Shown here: positions 1 through 8,657 of the stretch, one piece after another
Layout: each line of letters starts with the position of its first letter
Numbering within the stretch: position 1 is the stretch's first letter
Assembly (NCBI RefSeq): GCF_002904335.1
Contig: NZ_PPHF01000165.1
Coordinates: 124,001-188,000, forward strand
Reading direction: 5' to 3'
Origin: Amycolatopsis sp. CA-126428
Lineage (GTDB): Bacteria > Actinomycetota > Actinomycetes > Mycobacteriales > Pseudonocardiaceae
Length of the DNA stretch: 64,000 nt
Notes under the pieces: model-generated
Database searches by the model: none
What the model was told of the DNA's origin: nothing
What the model saw: only the letters and a program-made list of their open reading frames with translations
Program-made: the position numbers and the translations under genes

Positions 1-1098
1 CGCGGCCGGTGGGAGTGGTGGAGCTGCGAGCGTCCGGCCGCCCAGGGCCACGGCCGGATCCGGCGGGTGCCGGCCCAGGTCGCGCCGGTGCTGGCGGCGA
101 CGTTCGGGGCCACCGGGAAGCCCCAGCAGGCCGCGGTGCCGGCGCCCGAGGTGGCCACGCTGCCGTCGGTCGTCGCCGACCGGTTCGCCGGGCACACCGA
201 CGTCTCGGTCGTTTCGCTGGGGCCGAGCGCGAGCGCCGGGGTCACCGGTGCCCTGCTGCTGGGCCGCCGCGGCGACGCCGGGTTCGGCGCCGAACAGTCC
301 CGCGCGGTGGCCGAGTTCGCCGTGGCGGCCGGGACGGCGCTGGCCAACGCCCAGCGCTACGCCCGGCAGGAGGAGGCGACCCGCGGCCTGGAGACGACCC
401 TGCGCCCGGTCGACCCGCCCGCTCTCGACGGTGCCCGCTTCGAGACCTGGTACGAGCCGGCGGGCGGGGTCCTCACGGTCGGCGGCGACTTCTTCGACGT
501 GCTGCCCCACGGCGACGGCAGCGCGTTCCTGGTGCTCGGCGACGTCTGCGGCAAGGGCCCCGAGGCCGCGGCCCTGACCGGCCGGGTCCGGCACGCCCTG
601 ACCGCGCTGGCCATGGTCGAGCGCGACGGCCGCACGCTGCTGCGGCTGCTCAACGAGCTGCTCATCGCCGGCGGCAGCAGCCGGTTCGCCACCCTCGTGC
701 TGGGCACGGCCCGGCCGTCCGACGGCGGGGTGGGCCTGACACTGGCCTCCGGCGGCCACCCGGCGCCGCTGATCGTCCGCCGGTCCGGCGTCGTCGAGGA
801 GGTCACGGTTCCGGGCACGCTGGTCGGCATCTCGCCGCAGGCCCGGTTCGCCGAGGCCGAGGTCCGGCTCGAGCGCGGCGACGTCTGTCTCCTCTACACC
901 GACGGCATCACCGAGGCCCGCAACCGCCACGACCAGACGGACCTCTTCGGCGACGACCGGCTCCGCGCGGTGCTCACCGCCGCCGCGGGGGAGTCGGCCC
1001 GCGAGGTCGTGCGGCAGCTGCGGCAGGCTGTTCGGGACTGGCTCGGCAGCTCCGCACATGACGATATCGCCGTGCTCGCCATCGAATGTGCGGAATAA
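1..1098 (+). CDS. GAF-SpoIIE-type PP2C phosphatase (5' partial)
   Basis: The reading frame is open from the first base, so the start lies outside the window. The visible 365 residues begin with the end of a GAF-like sensory domain (GALLLGRRG, then helix VAEFAVAAGTALANAQRYA), followed by a complete SpoIIE/RsbU-type PP2C domain: VGGDFFDVL near residue 160, GDVCGKG near 180, YTDGITEAR near 300 and HDDIAVL near 353. These hold the aspartates that bind the two metal ions. Such proteins dephosphorylate anti-sigma-factor antagonists; the partner is not in view. Family assignment is firm, the target is unknown. Confidence 0.9.
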   Translation, partial: RGRWEWWSCERPAAQGHGRIRRVPAQVAPVLAATFGATGKPQQAAVPAPEVATLPSVVADRFAGHTDVSVVSLGPSASAGVTGALLLGRRGDAGFGAEQSRAVAEFAVAAGTALANAQRYARQEEATRGLETTLRPVDPPALDGARFETWYEPAGGVLTVGGDFFDVLPHGDGSAFLVLGDVCGKGPEAAALTGRVRHALTALAMVERDGRTLLRLLNELLIAGGSSRFATLVLGTARPSDGGVGLTLASGGHPAPLIVRRSGVVEEVTVPGTLVGISPQARFAEAEVRLERGDVCLLYTDGITEARNRHDQTDLFGDDRLRAVLTAAAGESAREVVRQLRQAVRDWLGSSAHDDIAVLAIECAE

Positions 1099-1186
1099 TT
1101 CCACCGTCCTTTGTAGACTTGGTTTGACGGGTCGGGGAGGGGGTAACTACCCCGGTGCAGGCAGTTTTCCGACCCGAGGGAGCCTC

Positions 1187-1729
1187 ATGGCGAACGCATT
1201 GCAAGGACGCCGGGTCGCGATCCTGGCCGCGGACGGCGTCGAACAGGTCGAGCTGGAAAAGCCGCGCCAGGCCGTCCTCGACGAGGGCGCGACGGTGGAG
1301 CTGGTGTCCCTGGACACCGGCGAAATCCAGGCGATGAACGGTGACATCGACAAGGGTGATCGGTTCACGGTGGACCGGAAGGTCGCCGACGTCGGGATCG
1401 GCGACTTCGACGCGCTGCTGCTGCCCGGCGGCACGATGAACCCCGACCACCTGCGCACGGACCCCGCCGCGGTCAAGTTCGTCGGCGACTTCGTGCGCGC
1501 CGGCAAGCCGGTCGGGGTGATCTGCCACGGTCCGTGGACGCTCGTCGAAGCGGATGTCGTACGTGGTCGCACGCTGACGTCGTACCCGAGCGTCCGGACC
1601 GACATCCGTAACGCCGGCGGCACGGTCGTCGACGAAGAAGTCGTAGTGGACAACGGACTGGTTTCCAGCCGGAACCCGGACGACCTGCCGGCCTTCTGCC
1701 GGACGGTCGTGCGGGAGTTCGCGAGCTGA
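1187..1729 (+). CDS. DJ-1/PfpI family protein (YhbO/PfpI-like)
   Basis: 180 residues, the usual length for type 1 glutamine amidotransferase-like PfpI proteins. The nucleophile elbow is VICHGPW with Cys113-His114, and the partner glutamate lies in ADGVEQVE near residue 19. Family members have been called proteases, glyoxalases or protein deglycases; the sequence cannot decide among these. The ATG at 1187 was chosen because GAGGGAG sits just upstream and the protein then starts directly before the first beta strand; the frame is open further upstream without homology. It is a single gene with a cytoplasmic product. Confidence 0.88.
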   Translation: MANALQGRRVAILAADGVEQVELEKPRQAVLDEGATVELVSLDTGEIQAMNGDIDKGDRFTVDRKVADVGIGDFDALLLPGGTMNPDHLRTDPAAVKFVGDFVRAGKPVGVICHGPWTLVEADVVRGRTLTSYPSVRTDIRNAGGTVVDEEVVVDNGLVSSRNPDDLPAFCRTVVREFAS

Positions 1730-1859
1730 TCTCCCGTCCTTTGTGGACGTTCACCCGATCGTGTGTGTTAAGTCCCGCTTAAATCTGTTGGCGTTCGGCA
1801 CCGCGGCGGAGGACGCTGAGGGTGTGACGAGAATCGCCCGTGGAGAGGAGGTGAACGCG

Positions 1860-2024
1860 ATGACTGTGCACGCAAGGCGCTACGGCCGCTGGTGCCGTGA
1901 GCACTTCGACGCGATCGCCGCCGAGGGCGTTCCCGCACCCCGCGGCGGCGAGCCCGCCGACCAGGCCCTGCCGCAACCCGCGCCAGAGCCCGTCCAACCG
2001 GGTGCCGAACAGCCGCAACGCTGA
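1860..2024 (+). CDS. small hypothetical protein
   Basis: A 54-residue ORF starting MTVHARRYGRWC and ending in a Pro/Gln-rich tail. GGAGAGGAG lies about 9 bases upstream of the ATG, and a strong terminator follows the stop by about 20 bases, so this is probably a real transcription unit. A GTG at 1851 is in frame but lies directly against the ribosome site. No family was recognised. Confidence 0.5.
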   Translation: MTVHARRYGRWCREHFDAIAAEGVPAPRGGEPADQALPQPAPEPVQPGAEQPQR

Positions 2025-2042
2025 CGGACACGGACAGACCAC

Positions 2043-2081
2043 GAAGAAGGCCTCCCCGGAAGTTCCGGGGAGGCCTTCTTC
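2043..2081. terminator. bidirectional hairpin terminator
   Basis: Two 18-base arms (2043-2060 and 2064-2081; core AAGGCCTCCCCGGA) pair perfectly around a 3-base loop. The hairpin lies between the convergent ends of the small ORF (stop 2024) and the membrane-protein gene (stop 2095), so it can serve both strands. Confidence 0.8.
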
Positions 2082-2094
2082 GCGCGGGTGCCGG

Positions 2095-2505
2095 TCAGCG
2101 GTAGCTGCGCCGGTACCAGACCCGCCGCGGGCCCGGGATGCCGATGCGCGTGATGACGTCGGTCAGGATGGCGCCGATGATGAGCCAGAGAACGGCGGCG
2201 AGGCCGTCGTTGAGGAACGTCCGCAGCCCCACCGAGTCCGGCGTGAAGAGGTTCCGCAGGCCGAGCGACACACCCGCCGACCACTCCGAGATCAGGTGGG
2301 CGAAGCCGTTCGCCGAGTTCGCCGAGCCGAGCACCAGCACGATGTGCACGGCCAGGACCAGCGCGAACACCGCGCAGACGAGGTGGATGAGGGCGTTGAT
2401 CGTGCGCACGACCCGGATGCGCGGGTGGGTGCGCTCCACGATCTCTTCGGCCGGTGCGGGCTCGTACGGCGTTTCGTACGGCTCCGGGGGCGGGGGATAC
2501 GGCAT
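2095..2505 (-). CDS. small membrane protein, unknown function
   Basis: 136 residues from the ATG at 2505, which has AAAGGA upstream on the minus strand; the open frame extends further but without a ribosome site. A Pro/Tyr/Glu-rich head (PYPPPPEPYE) precedes two or three membrane segments (INALIHLVCAVFALVLAVHIVLVL, and DGLAAVLWLIIGAILTDVI). It resembles many uncharacterised actinobacterial integral membrane proteins. It is transcribed divergently from the operon at 2662; the inverted-repeat operator at 2603-2648 may affect both. Confidence 0.65.
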   Translation of the reverse strand: MPYPPPPEPYETPYEPAPAEEIVERTHPRIRVVRTINALIHLVCAVFALVLAVHIVLVLGSANSANGFAHLISEWSAGVSLGLRNLFTPDSVGLRTFLNDGLAAVLWLIIGAILTDVITRIGIPGPRRVWYRRSYR

Positions 2506-2602
2506 CGTCGGCGCCGTCCTTTCGACTGTCCGATGTGGACGTATCTGGGCGAGCAGAAACAACACCTCGGAATACCCGTCACCCGGGGGAGCGAACCGCT
2601 TA

Positions 2603-2648
2603 CTCCTCAAACTTCCCTAACCTACGCGTGATAGGGTAGTTTGAGGAG
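2603..2648. promoter_or_regulatory. long inverted-repeat operator
   Basis: Arms 2603-2619 and 2632-2648 are inverted copies of CTCCTCAAACTTCCCTA, matching at 16 of 17 positions around a 12-base spacer. The site ends 13 bases before the start of the HTH gene at 2662, so it would cover its promoter. Autoregulation by that HTH protein is an inference. Confidence 0.65.
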
Positions 2649-2661
2649 CGCAAGGAGGGTC

Positions 2662-3087
2662 ATGGCGCAGGACGTCTTCTCTGTCGAACAGGTCGCCGCG
2701 AAGCTCGGCCTGCACGTCCGGACGGTCCGGAACTACGTGCGGGACGGGCGGCTGAAGGCGGTCCGGATCGGCAAGCAGTACCGCATCACGGCCGAGGACC
2801 TGGCGGCCTTCACCGGGCTGCCGGTGGCCGAGCGGGCCGCGGCGCCGACCGCGGAGCTGTCGGGCGTCGCCGAGATCGCCGGTGTCGACCGGGCGGCGGC
2901 CGAGCGGATCGCGACCATGGTCGTGGCCTCGGTGAACGGGCCGCGCGACGGCGGCGAGCGGCCCCTGCGCGTCGAAACCATCTACGACGGGGAGCGCGCC
3001 ACCATGAAGATCATCGTGCTCGGCGACCTGGCCGCGGGCGCCGACCTGCTGCGCTGGGTCGCCTCGGTCACGGAGAACCTGACGTGA
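2662..3087 (+). CDS. helix-turn-helix (excisionase/MerR-like) DNA-binding protein
   Basis: 141 residues. The N-terminal 50 residues are a winged HTH of the excisionase/MerR type (VEQVAAKLGLHVRTVRNYV, then GRLKAVRIGKQYRI). The C-terminal half is an uncharacterised domain with alternating strands (RVETIYDGERATMKIIVLG). The ATG at 2662 follows CAAGGAGGG; a TTG at 2641 is inside the operator. The stop codon overlaps the start of the hydrolase by 4 bases, so the three genes 2662-4285 form one translationally coupled operon. Probable role: local repressor acting at the inverted repeat just upstream. Confidence 0.8.
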   Translation: MAQDVFSVEQVAAKLGLHVRTVRNYVRDGRLKAVRIGKQYRITAEDLAAFTGLPVAERAAAPTAELSGVAEIAGVDRAAAERIATMVVASVNGPRDGGERPLRVETIYDGERATMKIIVLGDLAAGADLLRWVASVTENLT

Positions 3088-3938
3088 CCGCGATCTACCG
3101 GTCGGCGGCCGGCGCGGCCGCGGTCCGCGAACGTTACGACACGCTCCTCGACCGCTGGCCCGTGCCGGCCGAACGGCGCACGCTGGCCACCCGCCTGGGT
3201 GACACCTTCGCCGTGGTGTCCGGGCCGGTGGACGCGCCGCCGGTCGTCGCGCTGCAGGGTTCCGGCGGCACCGCCGCGCACTGGCTGCCGGACATCGCCA
3301 CCCTCGCCGGGCGGCTGCGGGTGTACGCGGTCGACGCGCCCGGCGAACCGGGCCGGACCGTCGAGGCGCGGCCCCCGCTCGGGTCGACGGCTTACGCCGA
3401 ATGGCTCGACGACGTCCTCGACGAGCTCGAACTGCCGCACGCGGCCTTCCTCGGCACCTCCTTGGGCGGCTGGTGGGCGCTGGACTACGCGCTCCGCCGG
3501 CCCGCGCGGGCGGCTGCGCTGGCGCTGGTCAACCCGGCCGGGATCGGCCGGCGCCGGATCGCGCCGCTGCTCAAGTTCGCCGCCTACGGCCTCCTGGGCG
3601 AGCGGGGCCGGCGCCGGTCGCTGGCCATGGTCGCCCAGGGCAGCCCGGCCGATCCGGGCCGGCGCGCGGTCGGCGAGTTCACCCTCGCGACGTTCGAGCA
3701 CTTCAAGCCGCGCCTGGAGGCGATCCCGGTGTTCCCGGTCGAGCGCCTGCGGGCACTGGCGATGCCGGTGCAGGCGCACTTCGGGGCCCGGGACGTCCTC
3801 CTCGACCAGCGGGACGCGGCGGCGAAACTGCGGGCCGCGCTCCCGGCCGCCGACGTCCGGTTGGCCGAGGACGCCGGGCACTTCCTGCCCGGCTGGGCCG
3901 GTTCCGCCGCGGAATTCCTGGACGGAAACCGATCATGA
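3084..3938 (+). CDS. alpha/beta hydrolase
   Basis: 284 residues with the alpha/beta-hydrolase fold. The nucleophile elbow is GTSLGG (Ser126), the oxyanion region is QGSGGTAAHW, and the catalytic histidine is in EDAGHFLPG near residue 266. There is no signal peptide, so it is cytoplasmic. The start is a GTG overlapping the previous gene (GTGA), and its stop overlaps the DUF4180 start (ATGA). The substrate cannot be read from sequence. Stress or detoxification use is possible given its repressor-led operon, but that is speculation. Confidence 0.87.
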   Translation: MTAIYRSAAGAAAVRERYDTLLDRWPVPAERRTLATRLGDTFAVVSGPVDAPPVVALQGSGGTAAHWLPDIATLAGRLRVYAVDAPGEPGRTVEARPPLGSTAYAEWLDDVLDELELPHAAFLGTSLGGWWALDYALRRPARAAALALVNPAGIGRRRIAPLLKFAAYGLLGERGRRRSLAMVAQGSPADPGRRAVGEFTLATFEHFKPRLEAIPVFPVERLRALAMPVQAHFGARDVLLDQRDAAAKLRAALPAADVRLAEDAGHFLPGWAGSAAEFLDGNRS

Positions 3939-4285
3939 GCCGGCCCGGGGTGTGGTTCGTGCCCGCCGAGGGGCCGGAACTGGCCACCGAGGCCGACGCC
4001 GTCGACCTGATCGGCGCCACCTACGGCCAGGGCGTCGACGTCCTCGTCGTGCCGGTCGAGCGGTTCCCCGCCCGGTTCTTCGACATGCACGAAAAGCTCA
4101 TCGGGCACTTCTTCTCGAAGATCGTCCAGTACGGCCACCGGCTGGTCCTGCTCGGCGACGTCCGCGAGCACGTCGAAGCGAGCACCGCGTTCCGCGACGT
4201 CGTCCGGGAAGCCAACCGCGGCAAGGACGTCTGGTTCGTGGCCGACCTCGCCGAGCTCGACGCCCGGCTGGCCGCACGGCGCTGA
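3935..4285 (+). CDS. DUF4180 family protein
   Basis: 116 residues, the normal size for DUF4180: strand-rich start (GVWFVPAEGPELATEADAVD), ERFPARFFDMHEKLIGHFFSKI in the middle, and GKDVWFVADLAELDARL at the end. The family has no known biochemical function. The ATG at 3935 overlaps the hydrolase stop by 4 bases, so it is the last gene of the HTH-hydrolase operon. Confidence 0.8.
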   Translation: MSRPGVWFVPAEGPELATEADAVDLIGATYGQGVDVLVVPVERFPARFFDMHEKLIGHFFSKIVQYGHRLVLLGDVREHVEASTAFRDVVREANRGKDVWFVADLAELDARLAARR

Positions 4286-4347
4286 GCCGGGCGGCGCAAC
4301 TGTTCCGCGGGTGGCAACCCCCGCCCGGCGCGGGACGTCAGGTGATC

Positions 4348-5445
4348 ATGACAACTCCCCGGCGCGGTGCGCTGCTGGTGTCCGTCCTCGCCCTCCTGGC
4401 CGCGTTCGCCTCGCCGGCGACCGCCGGAACCGTGGTCCCGCCGGGGTTCCGGCCCGCGTCGACGAGCTGGACCGGTCCCGGCACCGGATACGTCCTCGGG
4501 TACCGGCCGTGCGGGCAGTCGTGGTGCCCGGCGCTGCTGGGCACCACCGACGCCGGACGGCACTGGCGGCGGCTGGGCGCGCCGCCGGTCCCGCTGCCGG
4601 ACAACCACAACCACGTCGCGCTCCGGGCCTTCGGCGACCGCGTCGCGTACGTCAGTGACGGCGTCCACGTGCGCACCACCCGCGACGGCGGTGAGACCTG
4701 GCAGCCGGTCACCCTGGCCGGGGCGCGGGAGCCGTACTACCTCTCGAAGATCGCCGAAACCGGCGGCCGCGTCTTCGCCCTGCTGACCACCTACGGCGAG
4801 GGGCAGGGCTCGACCCGGCTGTACTCGGCCGCCGCCGGTTCGCCGGTGCTGGCCCCGGTGCCCGGGTTCGCGGTCACCGGCGGTCTCACCTACGGCGACC
4901 TGGCCGTCGGCGGCGGCCTGCAGGTCGCGCTCGGCGCGAACTACGGCACCGAGCGGTACTGGATCTCCCGGGACGGTGTGCGGTTCACCCCGGCCGAGCC
5001 GCCGTGCCCGGACGGGGAGGTCGCCTCGCTCGCCGGTGTCCGCGAACGGCAGGTCGTGGCGTTGTGCAGCGGCAGCCCCGGCTCGCCGCAGCCCGGCTCG
5101 ACCGAGCGGCAGCTGCGGCACGCGCCGCAGCTCGGCGTGGGGTTCAGCGGGGACGACGCGGCGCCGTTCGCCGGCATCAACCAGGGCTTCGCCGCGGCCT
5201 CGCCGGCGTCCGCGACGGTCGCCGCGGTGGGCGGCGGCGTCGGGTTCCTGCACACCACGGCCGACGGTGGCCGCACCTGGTCGACGACCGAGCTGCCCGA
5301 CCGCGGCTTCGCGCTGACCGATCTCGACTTCCCCGGCGGCGGCACCGGCGTCGTCGTCGACGGCCAGCCGGACGCCTCCGGCGGCTCCGCCGTGTACCAG
5401 ACCACGGACGGGGGAAAATCCTGGCGCGAGCTCCGTTTCGGGTAG
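4348..5445 (+). CDS. secreted Asp-box (BNR) beta-propeller protein
   Basis: 365 residues with a Sec signal peptide (hydrophobic LLVSVLALLAAFA, cleavage near ASPATAG, residue 26). The mature part carries several Asp-box repeats: TTDAGRHW, TTRDGGETW, TTADGGRTW and TTDGGKSW. These mark a sialidase- or sortilin-like propeller. No sialidase arginine triad or nucleophile was recognised, so it is more likely a binding or scaffold protein than an enzyme. It is a single gene preceded by a short gap after the DUF4180 gene. Confidence 0.8.
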   Translation: MTTPRRGALLVSVLALLAAFASPATAGTVVPPGFRPASTSWTGPGTGYVLGYRPCGQSWCPALLGTTDAGRHWRRLGAPPVPLPDNHNHVALRAFGDRVAYVSDGVHVRTTRDGGETWQPVTLAGAREPYYLSKIAETGGRVFALLTTYGEGQGSTRLYSAAAGSPVLAPVPGFAVTGGLTYGDLAVGGGLQVALGANYGTERYWISRDGVRFTPAEPPCPDGEVASLAGVRERQVVALCSGSPGSPQPGSTERQLRHAPQLGVGFSGDDAAPFAGINQGFAAASPASATVAAVGGGVGFLHTTADGGRTWSTTELPDRGFALTDLDFPGGGTGVVVDGQPDASGGSAVYQTTDGGKSWRELRFG

Positions 5446-5584
5446 TTGTCCCTGGCAGGCAAGGCCCTTGTGCCCGGTTCACTTGGTGCACCCCATGTCG
5501 TAACCTGAGCACTGTCCGTTGCCGGACACGGTGAACGAACCCGGGCAGGGGAGTCGTCACCACGCGCAGAGTGGAGAGCAGCCG

Positions 5585-6424
5585 ATGACGCCTGGCGACC
5601 TGCGGTCCGGAACCGAGGGCGGTGCGGCCGCCCTCGATTTCAGCAAGGCCAGCCTGGCCAGGTTGTCCGACGCGCTGCTCGGCGGGCACGACCACTACGA
5701 GGTGGATCGCGAAGCGATGCGGCGGCTGCTGGCCATCGCGCCGGGCGCCCGGGAGATGGCGAAGGAGCACCGCGACTGGCTGGTGCGCGCGGTCCGGTTC
5801 CTGGCCGGCAAGCGCGGCATCGACCAGTTCCTCGACCTGGGCTCCGGGATGCCGACCGCGGAAAACACCCACGAGGTGGCGCAGCGGTACAACCCGGACG
5901 CGCAGGTGGTGTACGTCGACAACGATCCGGTGGTGCAGGTGCACGGCCGGGCGCTGCTCGAGGAGAACTACCTGACCCACGTGACCGGCGCCGACCTGAC
6001 GAGGCCGGCCGAAACCCTCGCCGACGAGGTCGTCCAGGAGTACCTCGACTTCCGGCGGCCGGTGGCGCTGATCCTCACCTCGATCGTGCACCACATCGAC
6101 GACTACGAGCGCGCGAAGGCGATCGTCGCGGAGTACGTCGACGCGCTCGCGCCCGGGTCGTTCCTGCTGCTCACGCACAACTTCGACCCGGAAGAGGACT
6201 CCCCGCGCCAGGAGCTGGCGCGGCTGCTGGAGACCAGTTTCCAGGGCACCGGCCTGGGCAGCGTGCACCGCACGCGCGAACAGATCGCCGGGTTCTTCGA
6301 CGGCACCGAGCTGCTCCGGCCCGGGCTGGTCTACCTGCACGAATGGTGGCCGGACGGCCCGCGGCTGCACCCGCTGGGCGAACTGAACTTCCTGACGCTG
6401 GGCGGAGTCGCCCGCAAGCAGTGA
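5585..6424 (+). CDS. SAM-dependent methyltransferase, DUF574 family
   Basis: 279 residues. The motifs are typical of the actinomycete DUF574 methyltransferases: ASLARLSDALLGGHDHYEVD at the N-terminus, the SAM-binding loop QFLDLGSGMPTAENTHEVAQ, and YVDNDPVVQVHGRALL. These families are numerous in Streptomyces and relatives and their acceptors are mostly unknown. The ATG at 5585 has GGAGAG upstream. The gene converges on the aldo/keto reductase, with palindromic repeat copy 1 between them. Confidence 0.88.
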   Translation: MTPGDLRSGTEGGAAALDFSKASLARLSDALLGGHDHYEVDREAMRRLLAIAPGAREMAKEHRDWLVRAVRFLAGKRGIDQFLDLGSGMPTAENTHEVAQRYNPDAQVVYVDNDPVVQVHGRALLEENYLTHVTGADLTRPAETLADEVVQEYLDFRRPVALILTSIVHHIDDYERAKAIVAEYVDALAPGSFLLLTHNFDPEEDSPRQELARLLETSFQGTGLGSVHRTREQIAGFFDGTELLRPGLVYLHEWWPDGPRLHPLGELNFLTLGGVARKQ

Positions 6425-6439
6425 CCTCTGCCGCGGCTC

Positions 6440-6485
6440 GTCGTGAGTGGTAAGTCGGGTTCTAACCCGACTTACCACTCACGAC
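6440..6485. repeat. 46-bp palindromic repeat, copy 1 (probable terminator)
   Basis: A perfect inverted repeat with 22-base arms (GTCGTGAGTGGTAAGTCGGG and so on) around a 2-base centre. It sits between convergent stops at 6424 and 6489. The left flank CTGCCGCGGCT is the reverse complement of the tail found to the right of copy 2, so this copy is inverted relative to the other two. Confidence 0.9.
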
Positions 6486-6488
6486 GGG

Positions 6489-7322
6489 TCAGGCGGCGTT
6501 GAAGGTGTCCGGGTCCGGGCCGGTGCGCTCGCCGCGGTCCAGCGGCGTCAGCGACTCCATCTCCTCCTCCGTGAGGGTGAACCCGAACAGGTCGAAGTTC
6601 TCCTCGATCCGGGACGGCGTGACCGACTTCGGGATGACGATGTTGTCCAGCTGCAGGTGCCAGCGCAGCACGATCTGCGCGGGCGTGCGGCTGTGCTTCA
6701 CCGCCAGTTCGGCCACCACCGGGTCGCCGAGCAGGCTGCCGCCCTTGGCGAGCGGGCTCCACGCCTCGGTCGCGATGCCGTGCTTGGCGTCGAACTCGCG
6801 GAGCTCGCGCTGCTGCAGGTACGGGTGCAGCTCGACCTGGTTGACCGCGGGGGCGATGTCGGCGGCGTCGAGCAGGCGCTCGAGGTGCGCGGGCTGGAAG
6901 TTGGAGACGCCGATCGCGCGGACCCGGCCGTCGGCGTAGAGCTTCTCGAACGCCTTCCAGGTGTCGAGGTACTTGCCGCGCGCCGGGGTCGGCCAGTGGA
7001 TCAGGTAGAGGTCCAGCTGCTCGAGGCCGAGCTTGGTCATGCTCTCGTCGAACGCCTTGAGCGTCGAGTCGTAGCCCTGGGCCGAGTTCCACAGCTTTGT
7101 GGTGACGAACAGCTCGTCGCGGGCGATGCCGGACTCGGCGAGCGCCTGGCCGACCCCCTTTTCGTTGCCGTAGACGGCCGCGGTGTCGATGCTGCGGTAG
7201 CCCGTTTCGAGGGCGGTCTTCACGGCGGCGGCGGTCTCGTCGTCCGGGACCTGGAACACGCCGTAGCCGACTTGCGGCATCCGCACGCCGTTGTTGAGTT
7301 CGATGACGGGCACGCTGGTCAC
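6489..7322 (-). CDS. aldo/keto reductase (2,5-diketogluconate reductase type)
   Basis: 277 residues from a GTG at 7322, chosen because AAAGGA lies just upstream; an ATG at 7349 in the same frame lacks a site. The AKR catalytic set is visible: Asp and Tyr in SIDTAAVYGNE, Lys in VTTKLWN, His in LIHWP, plus cofactor loops IGVSNF and IPKSV near the C-terminus. It reduces aldehydes or ketones with NADPH in the cytoplasm; the natural substrate is unknown. It lies 23 bases after the MFS gene and is probably co-transcribed with it under the divergent MarR regulator. Confidence 0.92.
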   Translation of the reverse strand: MTSVPVIELNNGVRMPQVGYGVFQVPDDETAAAVKTALETGYRSIDTAAVYGNEKGVGQALAESGIARDELFVTTKLWNSAQGYDSTLKAFDESMTKLGLEQLDLYLIHWPTPARGKYLDTWKAFEKLYADGRVRAIGVSNFQPAHLERLLDAADIAPAVNQVELHPYLQQRELREFDAKHGIATEAWSPLAKGGSLLGDPVVAELAVKHSRTPAQIVLRWHLQLDNIVIPKSVTPSRIEENFDLFGFTLTEEEMESLTPLDRGERTGPDPDTFNAA

Positions 7323-7345
7323 GAGGGGTCCTTTCGGTGGGTGGT

Positions 7346-8530
7346 TCATCGGGCGAGTACCCGTTCTCCGGCTTCGAAACTAGCCGGGTCCCGGCGGTCG
7401 AGCAGTCCGGAGACGAGCGCCACGGCGAGGCCCGCCGCGGCGAGCACGGCGCCGATCCAGTTGGGGGCGGTGTAGCCGAGGCCGGCCTCGATGGCCTGGC
7501 CGCCGAGCCACGCGCCACCGGCGTTGCCGAGGTTGCACGCGGCGATGTTCGCCGCCGACGCCAGCGCCGGGGCGCCTTCGGCCTTGGCCATCACGCGGGC
7601 CTGCAGCGGCGGCACGGTGGCGAACCCGGCCGCGCCGAACAGCGCGATGGTGATCGCCGCGGGCACCTTCGCGTGCGCGGTGAACACGAACGCCACCAGC
7701 ACCAGCGCCAGGGCGGCGAGGATGACGTAGAGGCTGGGCATCAGCTTGCGGTCCGCCGCCTTGCCACCGAGCAGGTTGCCGGCGAACAGGCCGGCGCCGA
7801 AGAGCACGAGCAGCCAGGTGACGGCGCCGCCGGAGAAGCCCGCGACCTCGGTCATCATCGGGGCGATGTAGGTGAAGGACGCGAACACGCCGGCGAAGCC
7901 GAGCGCGGTCATGACCAGCGCGAGCCACACCTGCGGGCGGCGGAACACGGCGAGTTCGCCGCGCAGGCCGGCGCCCGGGTCGGGTTCCTGGTGCGGGACG
8001 AGCGCGAGGATGCCGGCCGCGCCGGCGACGCCGAGCGCGCTGACCACCCAGAACGTCGAGCGCCAGCCGAAGGCCTGGCCGAGCGCGGTGCCGGCGGGCA
8101 CGCCGAGCACGTTGGCCACGGTCAGCCCGGTGAACATCAGCGCGATCGCGCTCGCCTGCTTGGCCGGCGCGACCAGCGACGCGGCGACGACCGAGCCGAC
8201 GCCGAAGAAGGCGCCGTGGCTCAGTGCGGCGACGACCCGGCCGGTCATCAGCAGGCCGTAACTCGGCGCGAGGGCCGAGAGGACGTTGCCCGCGATGAAC
8301 AGGCCCATCAGGGCGACCAGCACGATCTTGCGCGGAACTCGCGAGGCCAGCGCGGTGAGCACGGGAGCACCGACGACGACGCCGAGCGCGTAGCCGGAGA
8401 TGAGCAGGCCTGCGGACGGGATCGAGACACCGAAATCGGCCGCGACCTCGGGCAGCAGGCCCATGATCACGAACTCGGTGGTGCCGATCCCGAACGCGCT
8501 GATCGCCAGGGCGAGCAGGGCGGCGGGCAT
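7346..8530 (-). CDS. MFS drug/sugar efflux transporter (DHA1, AraJ-like)
   Basis: 394 residues with about 12 membrane helices. It opens LALAISAFGIGTTEFVIMGL, typical of the AraJ/chloramphenicol-efflux branch, and has the MFS loop LASRVPRKIVLVAL after helix 2. ATG 8530 has GAAGGAAG upstream. It is first in a two-gene unit with the aldo/keto reductase and is divergent from a MarR gene, a common arrangement for an inducible efflux pump. The exported compound is unknown. Confidence 0.88.
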   Translation of the reverse strand: MPAALLALAISAFGIGTTEFVIMGLLPEVAADFGVSIPSAGLLISGYALGVVVGAPVLTALASRVPRKIVLVALMGLFIAGNVLSALAPSYGLLMTGRVVAALSHGAFFGVGSVVAASLVAPAKQASAIALMFTGLTVANVLGVPAGTALGQAFGWRSTFWVVSALGVAGAAGILALVPHQEPDPGAGLRGELAVFRRPQVWLALVMTALGFAGVFASFTYIAPMMTEVAGFSGGAVTWLLVLFGAGLFAGNLLGGKAADRKLMPSLYVILAALALVLVAFVFTAHAKVPAAITIALFGAAGFATVPPLQARVMAKAEGAPALASAANIAACNLGNAGGAWLGGQAIEAGLGYTAPNWIGAVLAAAGLAVALVSGLLDRRDPASFEAGERVLAR

Positions 8531-8657
8531 GGAACTTCCTTCTTCCCGGAGTAGACTGAGGGCGTTGGCAATTACAAGCGTCCGAGATAGTTGCAGACGC
8601 CGCATATCAACCCTGCGGCTTACCGGGCGGCCCGCGCAAGCCGGGGAGAGGTGAACC

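Noticed and set aside
3199..5445. Apparent 748-residue fusion ending in the Asp-box protein
   Set aside because: The first half is an Arg/Ser-rich shadow of the hydrolase frame; a clear signal peptide starts at 4348.
8560..8640. Possible MarR operator between the MFS and MarR genes
   Set aside because: Only weak, imperfect inverted matches (for example GCGTC with GACGC) were visible, not enough to name a site.
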